Part shown: positions 1 through 6,718 of the stretch, one piece after another
How the letters are laid out: each line of letters starts with the position of its first letter
How positions within the stretch are numbered: the first letter of the stretch is position 1
Virus record (IMG/VR): IMGVR_UViG_3300034111_001253
Span: 1 to 33,296 of that record
Direction: 5' to 3' (one strand)
Source: a virus
DNA: 33,296 bases
The notes under the pieces: generated by a model
Database searches by the model: none
The model's input: only the letters and a program-made list of their open reading frames with translations
Told to the model about the DNA's origin: nothing
Translations under genes and position numbers: made by a program

Positions 1-92
1 CGCCACACGAGGTAGCAGAGGCAGAGCGTTTGGAGGATCGCGCAGAGGAGAAAAATGGTGGCCTCGTCGGTCACGGCGTAGTAGAGCGTCAT
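1..92 (-). CDS. Partial small membrane protein (5' end only)
   Basis: An ATG at 92 overlaps the stop codon of the LamG gene as ATGA and opens a frame that runs off the left edge after 30 codons. The visible part starts MTLYYAVTDEATIF and continues as a hydrophobic, leucine- and cysteine-rich stretch that would fit a transmembrane segment near the N-terminus. The coupling to the previous gene follows the pattern of the whole operon, which is the main reason to believe it. Its function is unknown; a small tail-region membrane protein is possible. The rest of the gene lies outside the window. Confidence 0.5.
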   Translation of the reverse strand, partial: MTLYYAVTDEATIFLLCAILQTLCLCYLVW

Positions 93-979
93 GTGATGCC
101 CCACTTGGCGAGGAGGTAGGTCTCGACGGCGGAGCGGTTGGCGTCGGACAGCCCACTGTCATACCAAATGATTTCCGCGATATCGCCCTTGAAGAAAACA
201 GTTCCGTTAGGGTTTCCTGGCCGCACAAGCGCGCCGATATTGAGAACGCTTCGCGTCGGAATGTTACGGCCTCCTTGGCCCGTTCCAGTAGCAGTCACAG
301 ACTGAGTGCCGATCAAATTGCCGTTTCGATGCGCAGACATTGAGCCGCTTGTGACGCGATGCGTTAGCGCGGCAAAGCCTGTTGTCTCGGTTGTTTCGGT
401 GATGCTAGTATTGCTGCCGCCGAAAACAAAATGATTCCGAGCCGGGCTTGCGCCGTTGCGACGTAATGCAATCAGTCCATAGTCATCGTTGTCGCCCGGA
501 ATTGTCCACGTTAGCATCCAGCGATCTGCTGTCTCGTCGGATTTGGCGACAACAAAGCCGGTAAACCCGGTGGCATTGAAGAAGCTAAACGAGTCTCGCT
601 GCATGAAATCATTACTACCGTCAAACCGCAGCACATCCAGCCCGCCTTGAATCGCCGTCTTGCGTGCAGGCCGACTGCCGCTCGTCGCTTGCGTCATGTG
701 CCGCGAGTTTCCAGACTTGTCCTCCCACCGCGCTACGCCGCCATCCGCCGCAACGAGCGAGCCGCCGCTGGTGGCATCGTAAAGCGTGCTGGCGTCGGAA
801 GCGTCGAGCCACAGTTGCAGGCCGGAACCGACGCCGCCCGGAGCAGCAAGGGGCCACGTCCCCGCCCGCTTGAGAGCCTCGGCCTCCCTGAGACTCCACA
901 CCCCGCTCGCCGCAGAGTTCAACGCCGCCGCCGCCGGCACGCGATTGAAGCCGATGTAACCGCCTCTTGCCCGACTCAT
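89..979 (-). CDS. LamG/concanavalin-like structural protein 1
   Basis: This 296-residue protein has an N-terminal glycine/alanine-rich tail of about 45 residues, then a LamG-like (concanavalin A-like jelly-roll) domain marked by LQLWLDASDAS near residue 55, WEDKSGNSRHMTQA near 85, VLRFDGSNDFM near 118, and the closing GDIAEIIWYDSGLSD near residue 270. Such domains bind glycans or other surfaces, and in phage tail regions they usually decorate fibres or baseplates. It resembles the protein at 1774-2622 in motif order, so the two are paralogues. The start ATG overlaps the stop of the preceding gene. By hand count, bases 181-600 are about 54 percent G+C, clearly below the neighbours, which suggests the domain was acquired by recombination. 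Host-surface binding is an inference. Confidence 0.75.
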   Translation of the reverse strand: MSRARGGYIGFNRVPAAAALNSAASGVWSLREAEALKRAGTWPLAAPGGVGSGLQLWLDASDASTLYDATSGGSLVAADGGVARWEDKSGNSRHMTQATSGSRPARKTAIQGGLDVLRFDGSNDFMQRDSFSFFNATGFTGFVVAKSDETADRWMLTWTIPGDNDDYGLIALRRNGASPARNHFVFGGSNTSITETTETTGFAALTHRVTSGSMSAHRNGNLIGTQSVTATGTGQGGRNIPTRSVLNIGALVRPGNPNGTVFFKGDIAEIIWYDSGLSDANRSAVETYLLAKWGIT

Positions 980-1431
980 GCCTCACCTCCTGCACTCGCC
1001 GCAGCCCGGGCCGCACCATACGCGAGCATCAACTGCTCGAACTCTTGGAACGTCAGCGTGTGCCGCTCGCCCGCCATGTCGCTCACGACGATGGGCTGGT
1101 CGATGCCGAGCTGGGCTGCCCTCGCAGCGAGGACATACAGCCCCGTGAGCAACGCCACGCGGTCGGCCGTCCAGCCAAGCCGCCAGCCTCCCGGCGTCAG
1201 GAAGCCCGCCTCCTCCCAGGTCGGCTCGGGGGGCGGCGGGAACAGCCGATCAAGGTCGGCCTGCGTCAGCGTTGATCGCGTCCAGCCGGTGGCGGCGAGC
1301 ACGAATTGGTCGAGCGACCACTGGCTCGGGTCGGTGCGGGTCGTGCCGTCGGGCAGGTGGACGCGGTGCGGGAGGCTCAGGTGAGCCACGCCGCTGGCGT
1401 CGCGCCAGCAGGGATCGTTGAGGGCGGGCAT
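976..1431 (-). CDS. Hypothetical tail-region protein, 151 aa
   Basis: I chose the ATG at 1431 (MPALNDPCWRD) because it overlaps the upstream stop as ATGA; an in-frame start farther upstream would run into the previous gene. The protein contains a short N-terminal part with DASGVAHLSLPHRVHL, then QWSLDQFVLAATGWTRSTLT, a proline patch FPPPPEPTW and a helical C-terminus with GERHTLTFQEFEQLML. The layout (a short substrate-like segment, then a C-terminal helix pair) is loosely reminiscent of DUF4376-type tail-fibre-associated proteins, but the match is too weak for a family call. It sits between two structural genes and is presumably made with the virion proteins. Confidence 0.6.
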   Translation of the reverse strand: MPALNDPCWRDASGVAHLSLPHRVHLPDGTTRTDPSQWSLDQFVLAATGWTRSTLTQADLDRLFPPPPEPTWEEAGFLTPGGWRLGWTADRVALLTGLYVLAARAAQLGIDQPIVVSDMAGERHTLTFQEFEQLMLAYGAARAAASAGGEA

Positions 1432-1772
1432 CAGGTGATCTCTTCGTACGACACGTTGATCTGGATGTCGCCGGCGGCCGAGGCCTGGCACTTGAGCGCC
1501 ACGTTTTCGGTGACGTAGAGCGGGTAGTTGCGGTCCACGAGGATCAGGCTCGCGTCGGCCGGCACCGCGATCGTGCTGCGGAGTTTTGTGCTGCCCACCT
1601 CGAGCGTGATGTCGGCGGCGTTCGTGCCGTCGATGTTGTCGGCCGTCAGCGACACGATCCGCAGCACCGCCCCGGTCGGGCAGGTCAGCACGCCCGTGGA
1701 GTTGGTGCCCGCGGTCAGGCTGTGAAACTTCGCCTCCACCTTCGTGGGGCCGTTGAGATCGGGGCCGGGCAT
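1431..1772 (-). CDS. Small beta-rich virion protein, 113 aa
   Basis: The protein is 113 residues long and almost entirely alternating beta-type sequence: LTAGTNSTGVLTCPTGAVL, RIVSLTADNIDG, ADITLEVGSTKLRST, then YVTENVALKCQASAAGDI. This pattern is typical of small beta-sandwich phage proteins that decorate heads or tails; no catalytic motif is visible. The next upstream gene ends one base before this ATG. No family could be named with confidence. Confidence 0.65.
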   Translation of the reverse strand: MPGPDLNGPTKVEAKFHSLTAGTNSTGVLTCPTGAVLRIVSLTADNIDGTNAADITLEVGSTKLRSTIAVPADASLILVDRNYPLYVTENVALKCQASAAGDIQINVSYEEIT

Positions 1773-1773
1773 G

Positions 1774-2622
1774 TCACACGCTCCAGTGATAGACGGGGTC
1801 GGAAATCTCTTCGAGCCACAGCGACCGGGCCGCCACCGGCGGCTCGGGCTGCGGGTGCCACTTGCGGATCAGGTACTGCTCCAGCCGCCACCGCTCGAGG
1901 TCGGAGAGCACGCGCGGGTAGACGATCATCTCGGCGACAAAGCCGTTCAGCCCTTGAAGCAGCGACGGCTCGAACGCGCCGAGCAGGAACACATTGCTGT
2001 CCGTGTCCTGGGTAGCCCCCGGCGTCTGGAACGCGGCATTCGTGTCTCGCAGCGTCCCGCCGGAGAAAATGCGTGCCTCGGCGTTTTCGTAGTCGATCAC
2101 GCTGGAGTAGACGTTGGCGTCCCGCACGCTACTGCCCGGATCGTAGATGGCGTAGGCAAAAGCATCAGAATCCAACCGGCGGCCGCGCAAGACGATGCCA
2201 TTTACGTTTTGGAAAATCGACGCCCGGCTTAGGACATCCCCGCCCACGCTGGCCGAGAAGAACCGCTGGGCCGCCCCCCCTCCCACAACCGAATCGAACT
2301 TGCCGACGAGCAGCATCGTGAGCCCCGGCACGTTGCGTGCGAGATTCAGCGTGGCCGCGTTGCCCTCCAAATACTGCGTGCCGTCGAAGTCCAGCACCCT
2401 TAGCCCGTTGTAAGTGCGGCTCGCGCCGCTGGGCTGGCTGGCAGCGGTTGCCTGCGTGAAATGCCGCCCGCGGCCGGAGAGGTCGCGCCACTCGCTCACG
2501 CCGTCGCCGTTAAACGTCAGCGACGACCGCACCGACGCGTCGAGCCACAACCCGAGGCCGCGGATGCGGCGCGGCAGCGAAGACCGCGACACCGGACGCA
2601 TGGTTCTGATTGCGAGCGTCAT
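1774..2622 (-). CDS. LamG/concanavalin-like structural protein 2
   Basis: This 282-residue protein carries the same LamG-like signature as the gene at 89-979: LGLWLDASVRSSLTF near residue 24, VSEWRDLSGRGRHFTQA near 42, LRVLDFDGTQYLEG near 75, and NGFVAEMIVYPRVLSDLERW near residue 230, followed by LEQYLIRKWHP. The repeated order shows a jelly-roll domain of about 225 residues with a short basic N-terminus and a C-terminal extension of about 30 residues. It is probably a tail or fibre component that binds a surface polymer; the ligand cannot be read from sequence. The ATG at 2622 overlaps the stop of the preceding gene. Confidence 0.75.
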   Translation of the reverse strand: MTLAIRTMRPVSRSSLPRRIRGLGLWLDASVRSSLTFNGDGVSEWRDLSGRGRHFTQATAASQPSGASRTYNGLRVLDFDGTQYLEGNAATLNLARNVPGLTMLLVGKFDSVVGGGAAQRFFSASVGGDVLSRASIFQNVNGIVLRGRRLDSDAFAYAIYDPGSSVRDANVYSSVIDYENAEARIFSGGTLRDTNAAFQTPGATQDTDSNVFLLGAFEPSLLQGLNGFVAEMIVYPRVLSDLERWRLEQYLIRKWHPQPEPPVAARSLWLEEISDPVYHWSV

Positions 2623-2915
2623 GCGTCACCGGAGTCGGAGAAGATGGCGTGGAACTCGGCGGCCGACAGCTCCTCGACGTGACCGGCGGCGAGCAGATCG
2701 GGCAGCAGCTGGCCCGGCAGGACGTAGTCGCAGTAGGCGGCCGACACCGCCAGATACACCCGCCCCTGCTCGTCGGTGGGCAGCCGATCCACCGGCGGCA
2801 GCGTGCGGTCGGTGAGCGTCTCGGGCCGCGGGTAGCCGTAGGCCTGGTCGAGCTGCTCGCCGATCGACGCATAGACGGCGGGAGTCGAGCGGAAGTATCG
2901 CGGGGCGGATTTCAT
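2619..2915 (-). CDS. Hypothetical virion-region protein, 98 aa
   Basis: A 98-residue protein beginning MKSAPRYFRSTPAVYASI, with a central LPPVDRLPTDEQGRVYLAV segment and an acidic helical C-terminus ending FSDSGDA. It is coupled to its neighbours by 4-base overlaps at both ends. The short RVYLAVSAAYCDYVL stretch suggests a small globular beta/alpha fold. I do not recognise a family; its position among structural genes suggests a small fibre-associated or assembly role. Confidence 0.6.
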   Translation of the reverse strand: MKSAPRYFRSTPAVYASIGEQLDQAYGYPRPETLTDRTLPPVDRLPTDEQGRVYLAVSAAYCDYVLPGQLLPDLLAAGHVEELSAAEFHAIFSDSGDA

Positions 2916-3574
2916 ACGACTCGCCAGACTCCCGACGTGCTGTCATAAAACAGCAGGGCCGACCCGCCGTTCACCGACAGCTCGTAGTCGCCCTGCCACG
3001 GTACGGCGAACTGGGCGTTTGCCAGAGGGCCGGTGGCGTGCTGGAGCAGGATCGGGGCCGTGGCCCCGACGTTGACCACGACCACGGCGGTGCCGTCGGG
3101 GGCCGTGGCCCCGAGACCCTGCACGTTCACGCCCGTCGTGCCGGTCACCGCCAGGCGGTGAATGTCGGCGGCCGAGAGGTCGAGGCCGGTCACGGTGCTG
3201 CCGGCCTCAAACGCCGTGGGCGTGGCGACCGTGTTCTGGCCGATCGGCCCCGTGGGCCCCGTCACGCTCGGGCCCGTGGCGCCCTGCGCGCCCGTCGCGC
3301 CCGCCGGGCCGGTGACATTCGAGGCGGCGCCCGTAGGACCGGTGGCTCCGTCAACACCGATCGTGCCCGCCGGGCCCGTCACGCCCGCCCCCGTGGGCCC
3401 GGTGATCCTGAGATCGATGCCCGTGGACCATCCGCCCACCGTCTTGGGGCCGTACAGGATCCCCTCGGGCTTCTGCAGGAACAGATCGTTGAGGTTGCCG
3501 ATGCCGCCGGTCGGGGCCTCGTTGCCCACGAGCACCGGTGAAGCGCCGCCAGTCGGCAGGACGTAAAACGGCAT
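2912..3574 (-). CDS. Collagen-like tail/fibre protein
   Basis: The 220-residue protein has a globular N-terminus (MPFYVLPTGGASPVLVGNE), a collagen-like Gly-X-Y block at about residues 58-112 rich in GPTG, GPAG and GATG triplets, and a beta-rich C-terminal head that ends in a segment suited to forming a small trimeric knob. In phages, Gly-X-Y blocks form triple-helical shafts of fibres or spikes, so a homotrimeric fibre is likely. The gene is preceded by a 7-base gap after the neighbouring 94-residue protein, which carries a shorter version of the same motif. Receptor binding by the C-terminal part is an inference. Confidence 0.75.
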   Translation of the reverse strand: MPFYVLPTGGASPVLVGNEAPTGGIGNLNDLFLQKPEGILYGPKTVGGWSTGIDLRITGPTGAGVTGPAGTIGVDGATGPTGAASNVTGPAGATGAQGATGPSVTGPTGPIGQNTVATPTAFEAGSTVTGLDLSAADIHRLAVTGTTGVNVQGLGATAPDGTAVVVVNVGATAPILLQHATGPLANAQFAVPWQGDYELSVNGGSALLFYDSTSGVWRVV

Positions 3575-3581
3575 GGCTACC

Positions 3582-3866
3582 TCAAGACGTTTGACCGACC
3601 TTCAGCCACGATCCCGCCGAGCGGATGTAGAACTCGCCCGTGTCCGGGTTGAACCACGTCGCCCCGGTCGAGCCCGACGCCGGGGCCGACGAGGCCTCGT
3701 AGTGCTCGCCCACGCCGGCCGGGCCCGTCGGGCCGGTCACGGCGCAAAACGTCTGCACCGCGTTCATCGTGGCCCGCTTGGTCGCCCCGCCGCTCACGAC
3801 CGCGATCAGGTCGGGGCCGGTCACGCTCGCGGCCAGGGGCAACGCCGAGATCTTCTTGTTCGCCAT
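3582..3866 (-). CDS. Small structural protein with GPTGP motif
   Basis: A 94-residue protein starting MANKKISALPLAASVTGPDL, a beginning common in phage fibre or structural proteins, followed by a TGPTGPAG triplet block near residue 45 and a compact C-terminus with SGSTGATWFNPDTGEFYI and a final aromatic SAGSWLKVG. The C-terminus resembles the short tail-associated domains that end phage fibres. It is translationally coupled to the upstream gene (ATGA). It probably assembles with the collagen-like protein encoded just downstream. Confidence 0.65.
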   Translation of the reverse strand: MANKKISALPLAASVTGPDLIAVVSGGATKRATMNAVQTFCAVTGPTGPAGVGEHYEASSAPASGSTGATWFNPDTGEFYIRSAGSWLKVGQTS

Positions 3867-4297
3867 CAGAGCACCAGGGGTTGAGCGGTTTCGGTGACGA
3901 GCTGGTCACCCGCCTCGGTCAGGAGCAGTTCGACGCCGTCGTCGGTCTGCTTGGTATGCACCCGCACGATCGAGCGGAACGCATCGCCGTAGCGGAACAC
4001 GGGCACGCCCCGCGGGGCCGAGACCTCGTAGACCAGCTCGAGGTCGCCGGACGTCTCAACGATCAGGTCACCCCGCTTGGGCTCCCCGAACGGCAGGCTC
4101 GCGGTCGGGATCAGGAAGTCGCGCGACTCCCAGTTCTCGATCACGCCCTCCTGGCCCTGGGCCTCGAAGTCGCTTCTCCCGATGGTGGCGCTGATCTCGG
4201 CCTCGTCGCCGCCCCGCCGGTAGGTGACCGTGGCGGCGGCCGCAGCGTTGAGCTGGGCCGTGAGCCAGGCGGCACCGGCGGCGAGCATGTCGGGCAT
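3866..4297 (-). CDS. Putative head-completion or tail-joining protein, 143 aa
   Basis: The start is set at the ATG at 4297 because GGAGG lies five bases upstream; an upstream TTG in the same frame has no such site. The 143-residue protein begins MPDMLAAGAAWLTAQLNA, then has beta-rich parts including TVTYRRGGDEAEI, IENWESRDFLIPTASLPFG and RGDLIVET, ending ETAQPLVL. The size, the helical N-terminus and the beta-rich remainder, and the place just after the capsid and decoration genes, fit head-completion or head-tail adaptor proteins. No family is proven, so the role is inferred from position. Confidence 0.55.
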   Translation of the reverse strand: MPDMLAAGAAWLTAQLNAAAAATVTYRRGGDEAEISATIGRSDFEAQGQEGVIENWESRDFLIPTASLPFGEPKRGDLIVETSGDLELVYEVSAPRGVPVFRYGDAFRSIVRVHTKQTDDGVELLLTEAGDQLVTETAQPLVL

Positions 4298-4320
4298 CGG
4301 ATCCTCCACACCCGGCAAGC

Positions 4321-4359
4321 CCCCGGCGGCGCGCGGTAGCGATGGCGCGCCGTCCGGGG
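4321..4359. repeat. GC-rich hairpin after the decoration gene
   Basis: CCCCGGCGGCGCGC at 4321-4334 pairs with 4345-4359, leaving one bulged T and a 10-base loop. It lies in the 90-base gap between the decoration gene stop and the start at 4297. There is no U-run on either side, so a classical intrinsic terminator is doubtful; an mRNA-stabilising or attenuating hairpin is possible. Confidence 0.6.
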
Positions 4360-4387
4360 GTTGCGGGTAGGTTCACGGGCTGTCGGA

Positions 4388-4717
4388 CTACCGCTCGAGG
4401 TAGACGTCGACCGAGGTGGTCTGGGCGGCCGCAGCCGAAACCGCGTAGCCCATCGCCGTGCCGGTCGCGTGGCTCACGGCCACCACGCCCGACGCGGCGT
4501 ACCAGTAGACGCGCTGCCCGGCCGTCACGGCACCCTCGGTGCCGGTCGCCAGCTTGGGCACGCTCCACACGCCTTGGATCGCCACCGTGCCGACCGCACC
4601 GTTCGCGATCGGCCGCGGCGCCACGCCCACCAGCGAGCCGATCACGACCACGTCGCCGGCCGCGATGGCCCCCGACGCGGTGTGCTCGATCAGCCCGCCC
4701 TTCTGCTCATAAGCCAT
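4388..4717 (-). CDS. DUF2190-like capsid decoration protein
   Basis: The 109-residue protein MAYEQKGGLIEHTASGAIAA... has the typical DUF2190 course: GDVVVIGSLVGVAPRPIANG, GTVAIQGVWSVPKLATG, then GQRVYWYAASGVVAVSHA and a closing TTSVDVYLER. DUF2190 proteins are small beta-rich proteins that stabilise or decorate phage capsids, and are usually encoded beside the major capsid gene, as here. An AGGTG site lies shortly upstream of the ATG. It is separated from the capsid gene by 85 bases that contain a strong hairpin. Confidence 0.8.
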   Translation of the reverse strand: MAYEQKGGLIEHTASGAIAAGDVVVIGSLVGVAPRPIANGAVGTVAIQGVWSVPKLATGTEGAVTAGQRVYWYAASGVVAVSHATGTAMGYAVSAAAAQTTSVDVYLER

Positions 4718-4760
4718 TGGATCACCTGCTTTCTGTCGTTGGAGAGGTTGGAGGTCAGAT

Positions 4761-4794
4761 GCCCGGCGGGCTGGGAAGCCCCGGCCCGCCGGGC
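4761..4794. repeat. GC-rich hairpin between capsid and decoration genes
   Basis: An 11-bp perfect stem (GCCCGGCGGGC at 4761-4771, pairing with 4784-4794) closes a 12-base loop, just after the capsid gene stop at 4803. No T-run follows on the minus strand. It may trim or stabilise the capsid message or partially terminate transcription so that capsid and decoration proteins are made at different levels. Confidence 0.6.
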
Positions 4795-4802
4795 CACATG
4801 GA

Positions 4803-6656
4803 TCACGACACGTCGCCCTTCACGCTGGCGAGGTACTCGGCCTTGGCCACGCCAAAGTCGAAGTAGCCACGCATCTGAACGCCCAGCGTGTTGAAGTCGG
4901 CCTCGGCCGTCTCCACGATCGGGCTCTGCACGCCGTTCAAGAACGCCACCTCCATCGCCGGCAGGTCGGCCGGGCTGGCGACGAGGTAGTAGTCCTCCGC
5001 GCTGGTCAGGTAGGTCGTGGGGACCACCTGATACCGGCCGGCGAGGACGTTCACGTTGGGCCGCGCCGCCTCGTTGGCACCCTGGCCGATGAGGAGGTTG
5101 GTGCCCATGATCTCGGCCGCCGCCAGCTCGATGTCGGCCGGCACCAGGAGGATCCTCGGCTCGACCGCCACCGGGTTGCCGTCGGGATCCTTCAGCTTCC
5201 TGAACAGCGTCGTCAGGTTCTTCAGGTTCGCCAGGCTGAGCGCCCCGGCCGTGGTCTTGATGTTGCCACGGGCCGCGGTGTACCAGCTGGAGTGGTTCGC
5301 CTGGAACTCCGTCCAGAAGACGTCGTTGAGGCTGAGAGCACCGCCCCGGCCGATCCGCTGCGGGACCGCGGTCAGGGCACCGAGGTCGTCGTTGATCAGG
5401 TCCGTCCGGGTCACGCTGGTCATGATGCCGTAGGTCTCGGCCGAGATCGTCCGGCTCTCGTCGGAGGCCGCGGCGTTCTTCAGCTCGCCACCGTTGGGCA
5501 CCTTCTTGAACTTGAAGCCGCCGTTGAGCCGGTAGCTCGTCAGCGTCTTGAAGTCGTTCACGCTCCGGGTCGCCGAGATGCTCCGCCAGGCCTGTTCGAC
5601 CGAGTCGAAACCGGCCAGGAGGAACTTGTTCACCGTCGCCGACAGGATCCCGGCGATCGAGTGGGTCGCCCACGCGGCGGCGAGGATCGGCCGCAGCGTC
5701 GACGAGTTGATCCGCGGGCTGCCGTCGTAGCCGTTGGCCACGGCGGCCTGCACCAGCACCGTCTCGAGGCTGATGTCGCGGCGGGCCTTGTCGGCCGCCT
5801 CGAGCACCTCGGGACGGTACTTCTTCTCGACGCCGGGCAGGTTGCCCTGCAGGGCGAACGAGGCCTCGATCACCTCGGCGGTCGGGGCCACCGGCGTCAC
5901 GACGTGCCCGGCCGGAGCCACGGGCCGCTCGTCACGGGTCGACTGCAGCTTCTCCATCTTGTCGAGCCTTTCGGAAACTGCCGTCAGCTTGGCCAGCAGC
6001 TCGCTGGTGTCGGCCGAAACGGCGGGGGTGGGGACGGGCTCCACGGCGACCTCCGCCGTGGCCGCCACGACCAAGGTCTCGATGACCTCGTCCGTGGGCT
6101 TGGTGGTGGCGTCAGCCGCCATGGTGTTCTCCTCTGCCGCGTCTGCGGCGATGGAAACGGCCGTGCTGCGATCGGCCCCCAAGGTGACGAAAGAGGTCTC
6201 CCGCAGCGTGGAGGCCCGAACGATGCGGACAGGACCGGTGACGGTCTGCCCGTTGACGGAGGTAGCCTGGTCTTCGCCGAATCGCAGGTGGCGGCCGACG
6301 TCGGCCCCGACGCTGGCCTGCCACTGGTAGCCGGCGGCCGCGAGGGCGAGCACCTGGCGGGCGTTGTCGTTGTCGGCGAGGATCTCGCCCTCCACGATCA
6401 GCTGCCCGCCCTGCACGCTCGGCGTGCCCTGGCCGAGGATCGACCCGATGGCGTAGTCGTGGCCGACCACGATCGGCACGGTCTGCGGCAGCGTCATGCC
6501 GGCCATGTCGATGATCACGGGCTCCCGGCTCCAGCCCTGCCGGATCGGGGCACCGGTGTAGGCGACGATACGGAACCGCTTCGGGCCGGCCGCGGCCTCG
6601 CCGTCGGCAGCCTGCAGAAACTCCACGCCGCCCGAGAATGCGAGTTTGTCGCTCAT
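4803..6656 (-). CDS. Fused prohead protease, scaffold and major capsid protein
   Basis: The 617-residue protein combines parts that are normally separate. Residues 1 to about 165 look like a herpesvirus-type (U35/S78 clan) prohead serine protease: VPIVVGHDYAIGS with candidate His66, QWQASVGADV with candidate Ser115, and RETSFVTLGA as the closing strand. Residues 170-260 are alanine-, threonine- and proline-rich with a short coiled coil (SELLAKLTAVSERLDKMEK, about 218-236), as expected for a scaffold or delta domain. The rest is a HK97-fold capsid domain with FKTLTSYRLNGGFKFKKVP and ILLVPADIELAAAEIM. An internal ATG at 6122 has its own strong ribosome site. The start ATG at 6656 follows GGAG in the small upstream ORF. 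The catalytic residues are assigned by motif only. Confidence 0.85.
   Translation of the reverse strand: MSDKLAFSGGVEFLQAADGEAAAGPKRFRIVAYTGAPIRQGWSREPVIIDMAGMTLPQTVPIVVGHDYAIGSILGQGTPSVQGGQLIVEGEILADNDNARQVLALAAAGYQWQASVGADVGRHLRFGEDQATSVNGQTVTGPVRIVRASTLRETSFVTLGADRSTAVSIAADAAEENTMAADATTKPTDEVIETLVVAATAEVAVEPVPTPAVSADTSELLAKLTAVSERLDKMEKLQSTRDERPVAPAGHVVTPVAPTAEVIEASFALQGNLPGVEKKYRPEVLEAADKARRDISLETVLVQAAVANGYDGSPRINSSTLRPILAAAWATHSIAGILSATVNKFLLAGFDSVEQAWRSISATRSVNDFKTLTSYRLNGGFKFKKVPNGGELKNAAASDESRTISAETYGIMTSVTRTDLINDDLGALTAVPQRIGRGGALSLNDVFWTEFQANHSSWYTAARGNIKTTAGALSLANLKNLTTLFRKLKDPDGNPVAVEPRILLVPADIELAAAEIMGTNLLIGQGANEAARPNVNVLAGRYQVVPTTYLTSAEDYYLVASPADLPAMEVAFLNGVQSPIVETAEADFNTLGVQMRGYFDFGVAKAEYLASVKGDVS
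6122..6134 (-). promoter_or_regulatory. Internal ribosome binding site and in-frame start (scaffold-capsid)
   Basis: On the minus strand GAGGAG (6134-6129) lies six bases before an in-frame ATG at 6122, which is residue 179 of the fused protein. Initiation here would give a 439-residue scaffold-capsid product without the protease domain, while the full protein comes from the start at 6656. This resembles the nested C/Nu3 arrangement of lambda, where scaffold is made from an internal start in the protease gene. The site is seen directly; its use is inferred. Confidence 0.65.
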
Positions 6657-6718
6657 ACCCAGATCTCCTGCACGAGGCCGTCGGAGTCGTCGTCCCAGTC
6701 AAGCCATTCGTCGATCAC
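6653..6718 (-). CDS. 21-codon acidic ORF between portal and capsid
   Basis: A GTG at 6718 overlaps the portal stop as GTGA, and the stop overlaps the capsid ATG as ATGA. AGGAGGTG lies six bases upstream of the GTG, inside the last codons of the portal gene. The 21-residue product (IDEWLDWDDDSDGLVQEIWV after the first residue) has ten acidic residues or fewer and no basic residue. It fills the gap exactly and holds the GGAG of the capsid start. It could be a real acidic peptide or a leader that couples capsid translation to portal translation. Function is unknown. Confidence 0.55.
   Translation of the reverse strand: MIDEWLDWDDDSDGLVQEIWV

Noticed and set aside
3240-3420. Repeated DNA in the collagen-like gene as a possible CRISPR or satellite array
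   Set aside because: The periodicity is the 9-base Gly-X-Y codon pattern of a coding region and there are no spacers of even length.
4761-4794. Intrinsic terminator after the capsid gene
   Set aside because: The stem is strong but no U-run follows on the transcribed strand, so I list it only as a hairpin.
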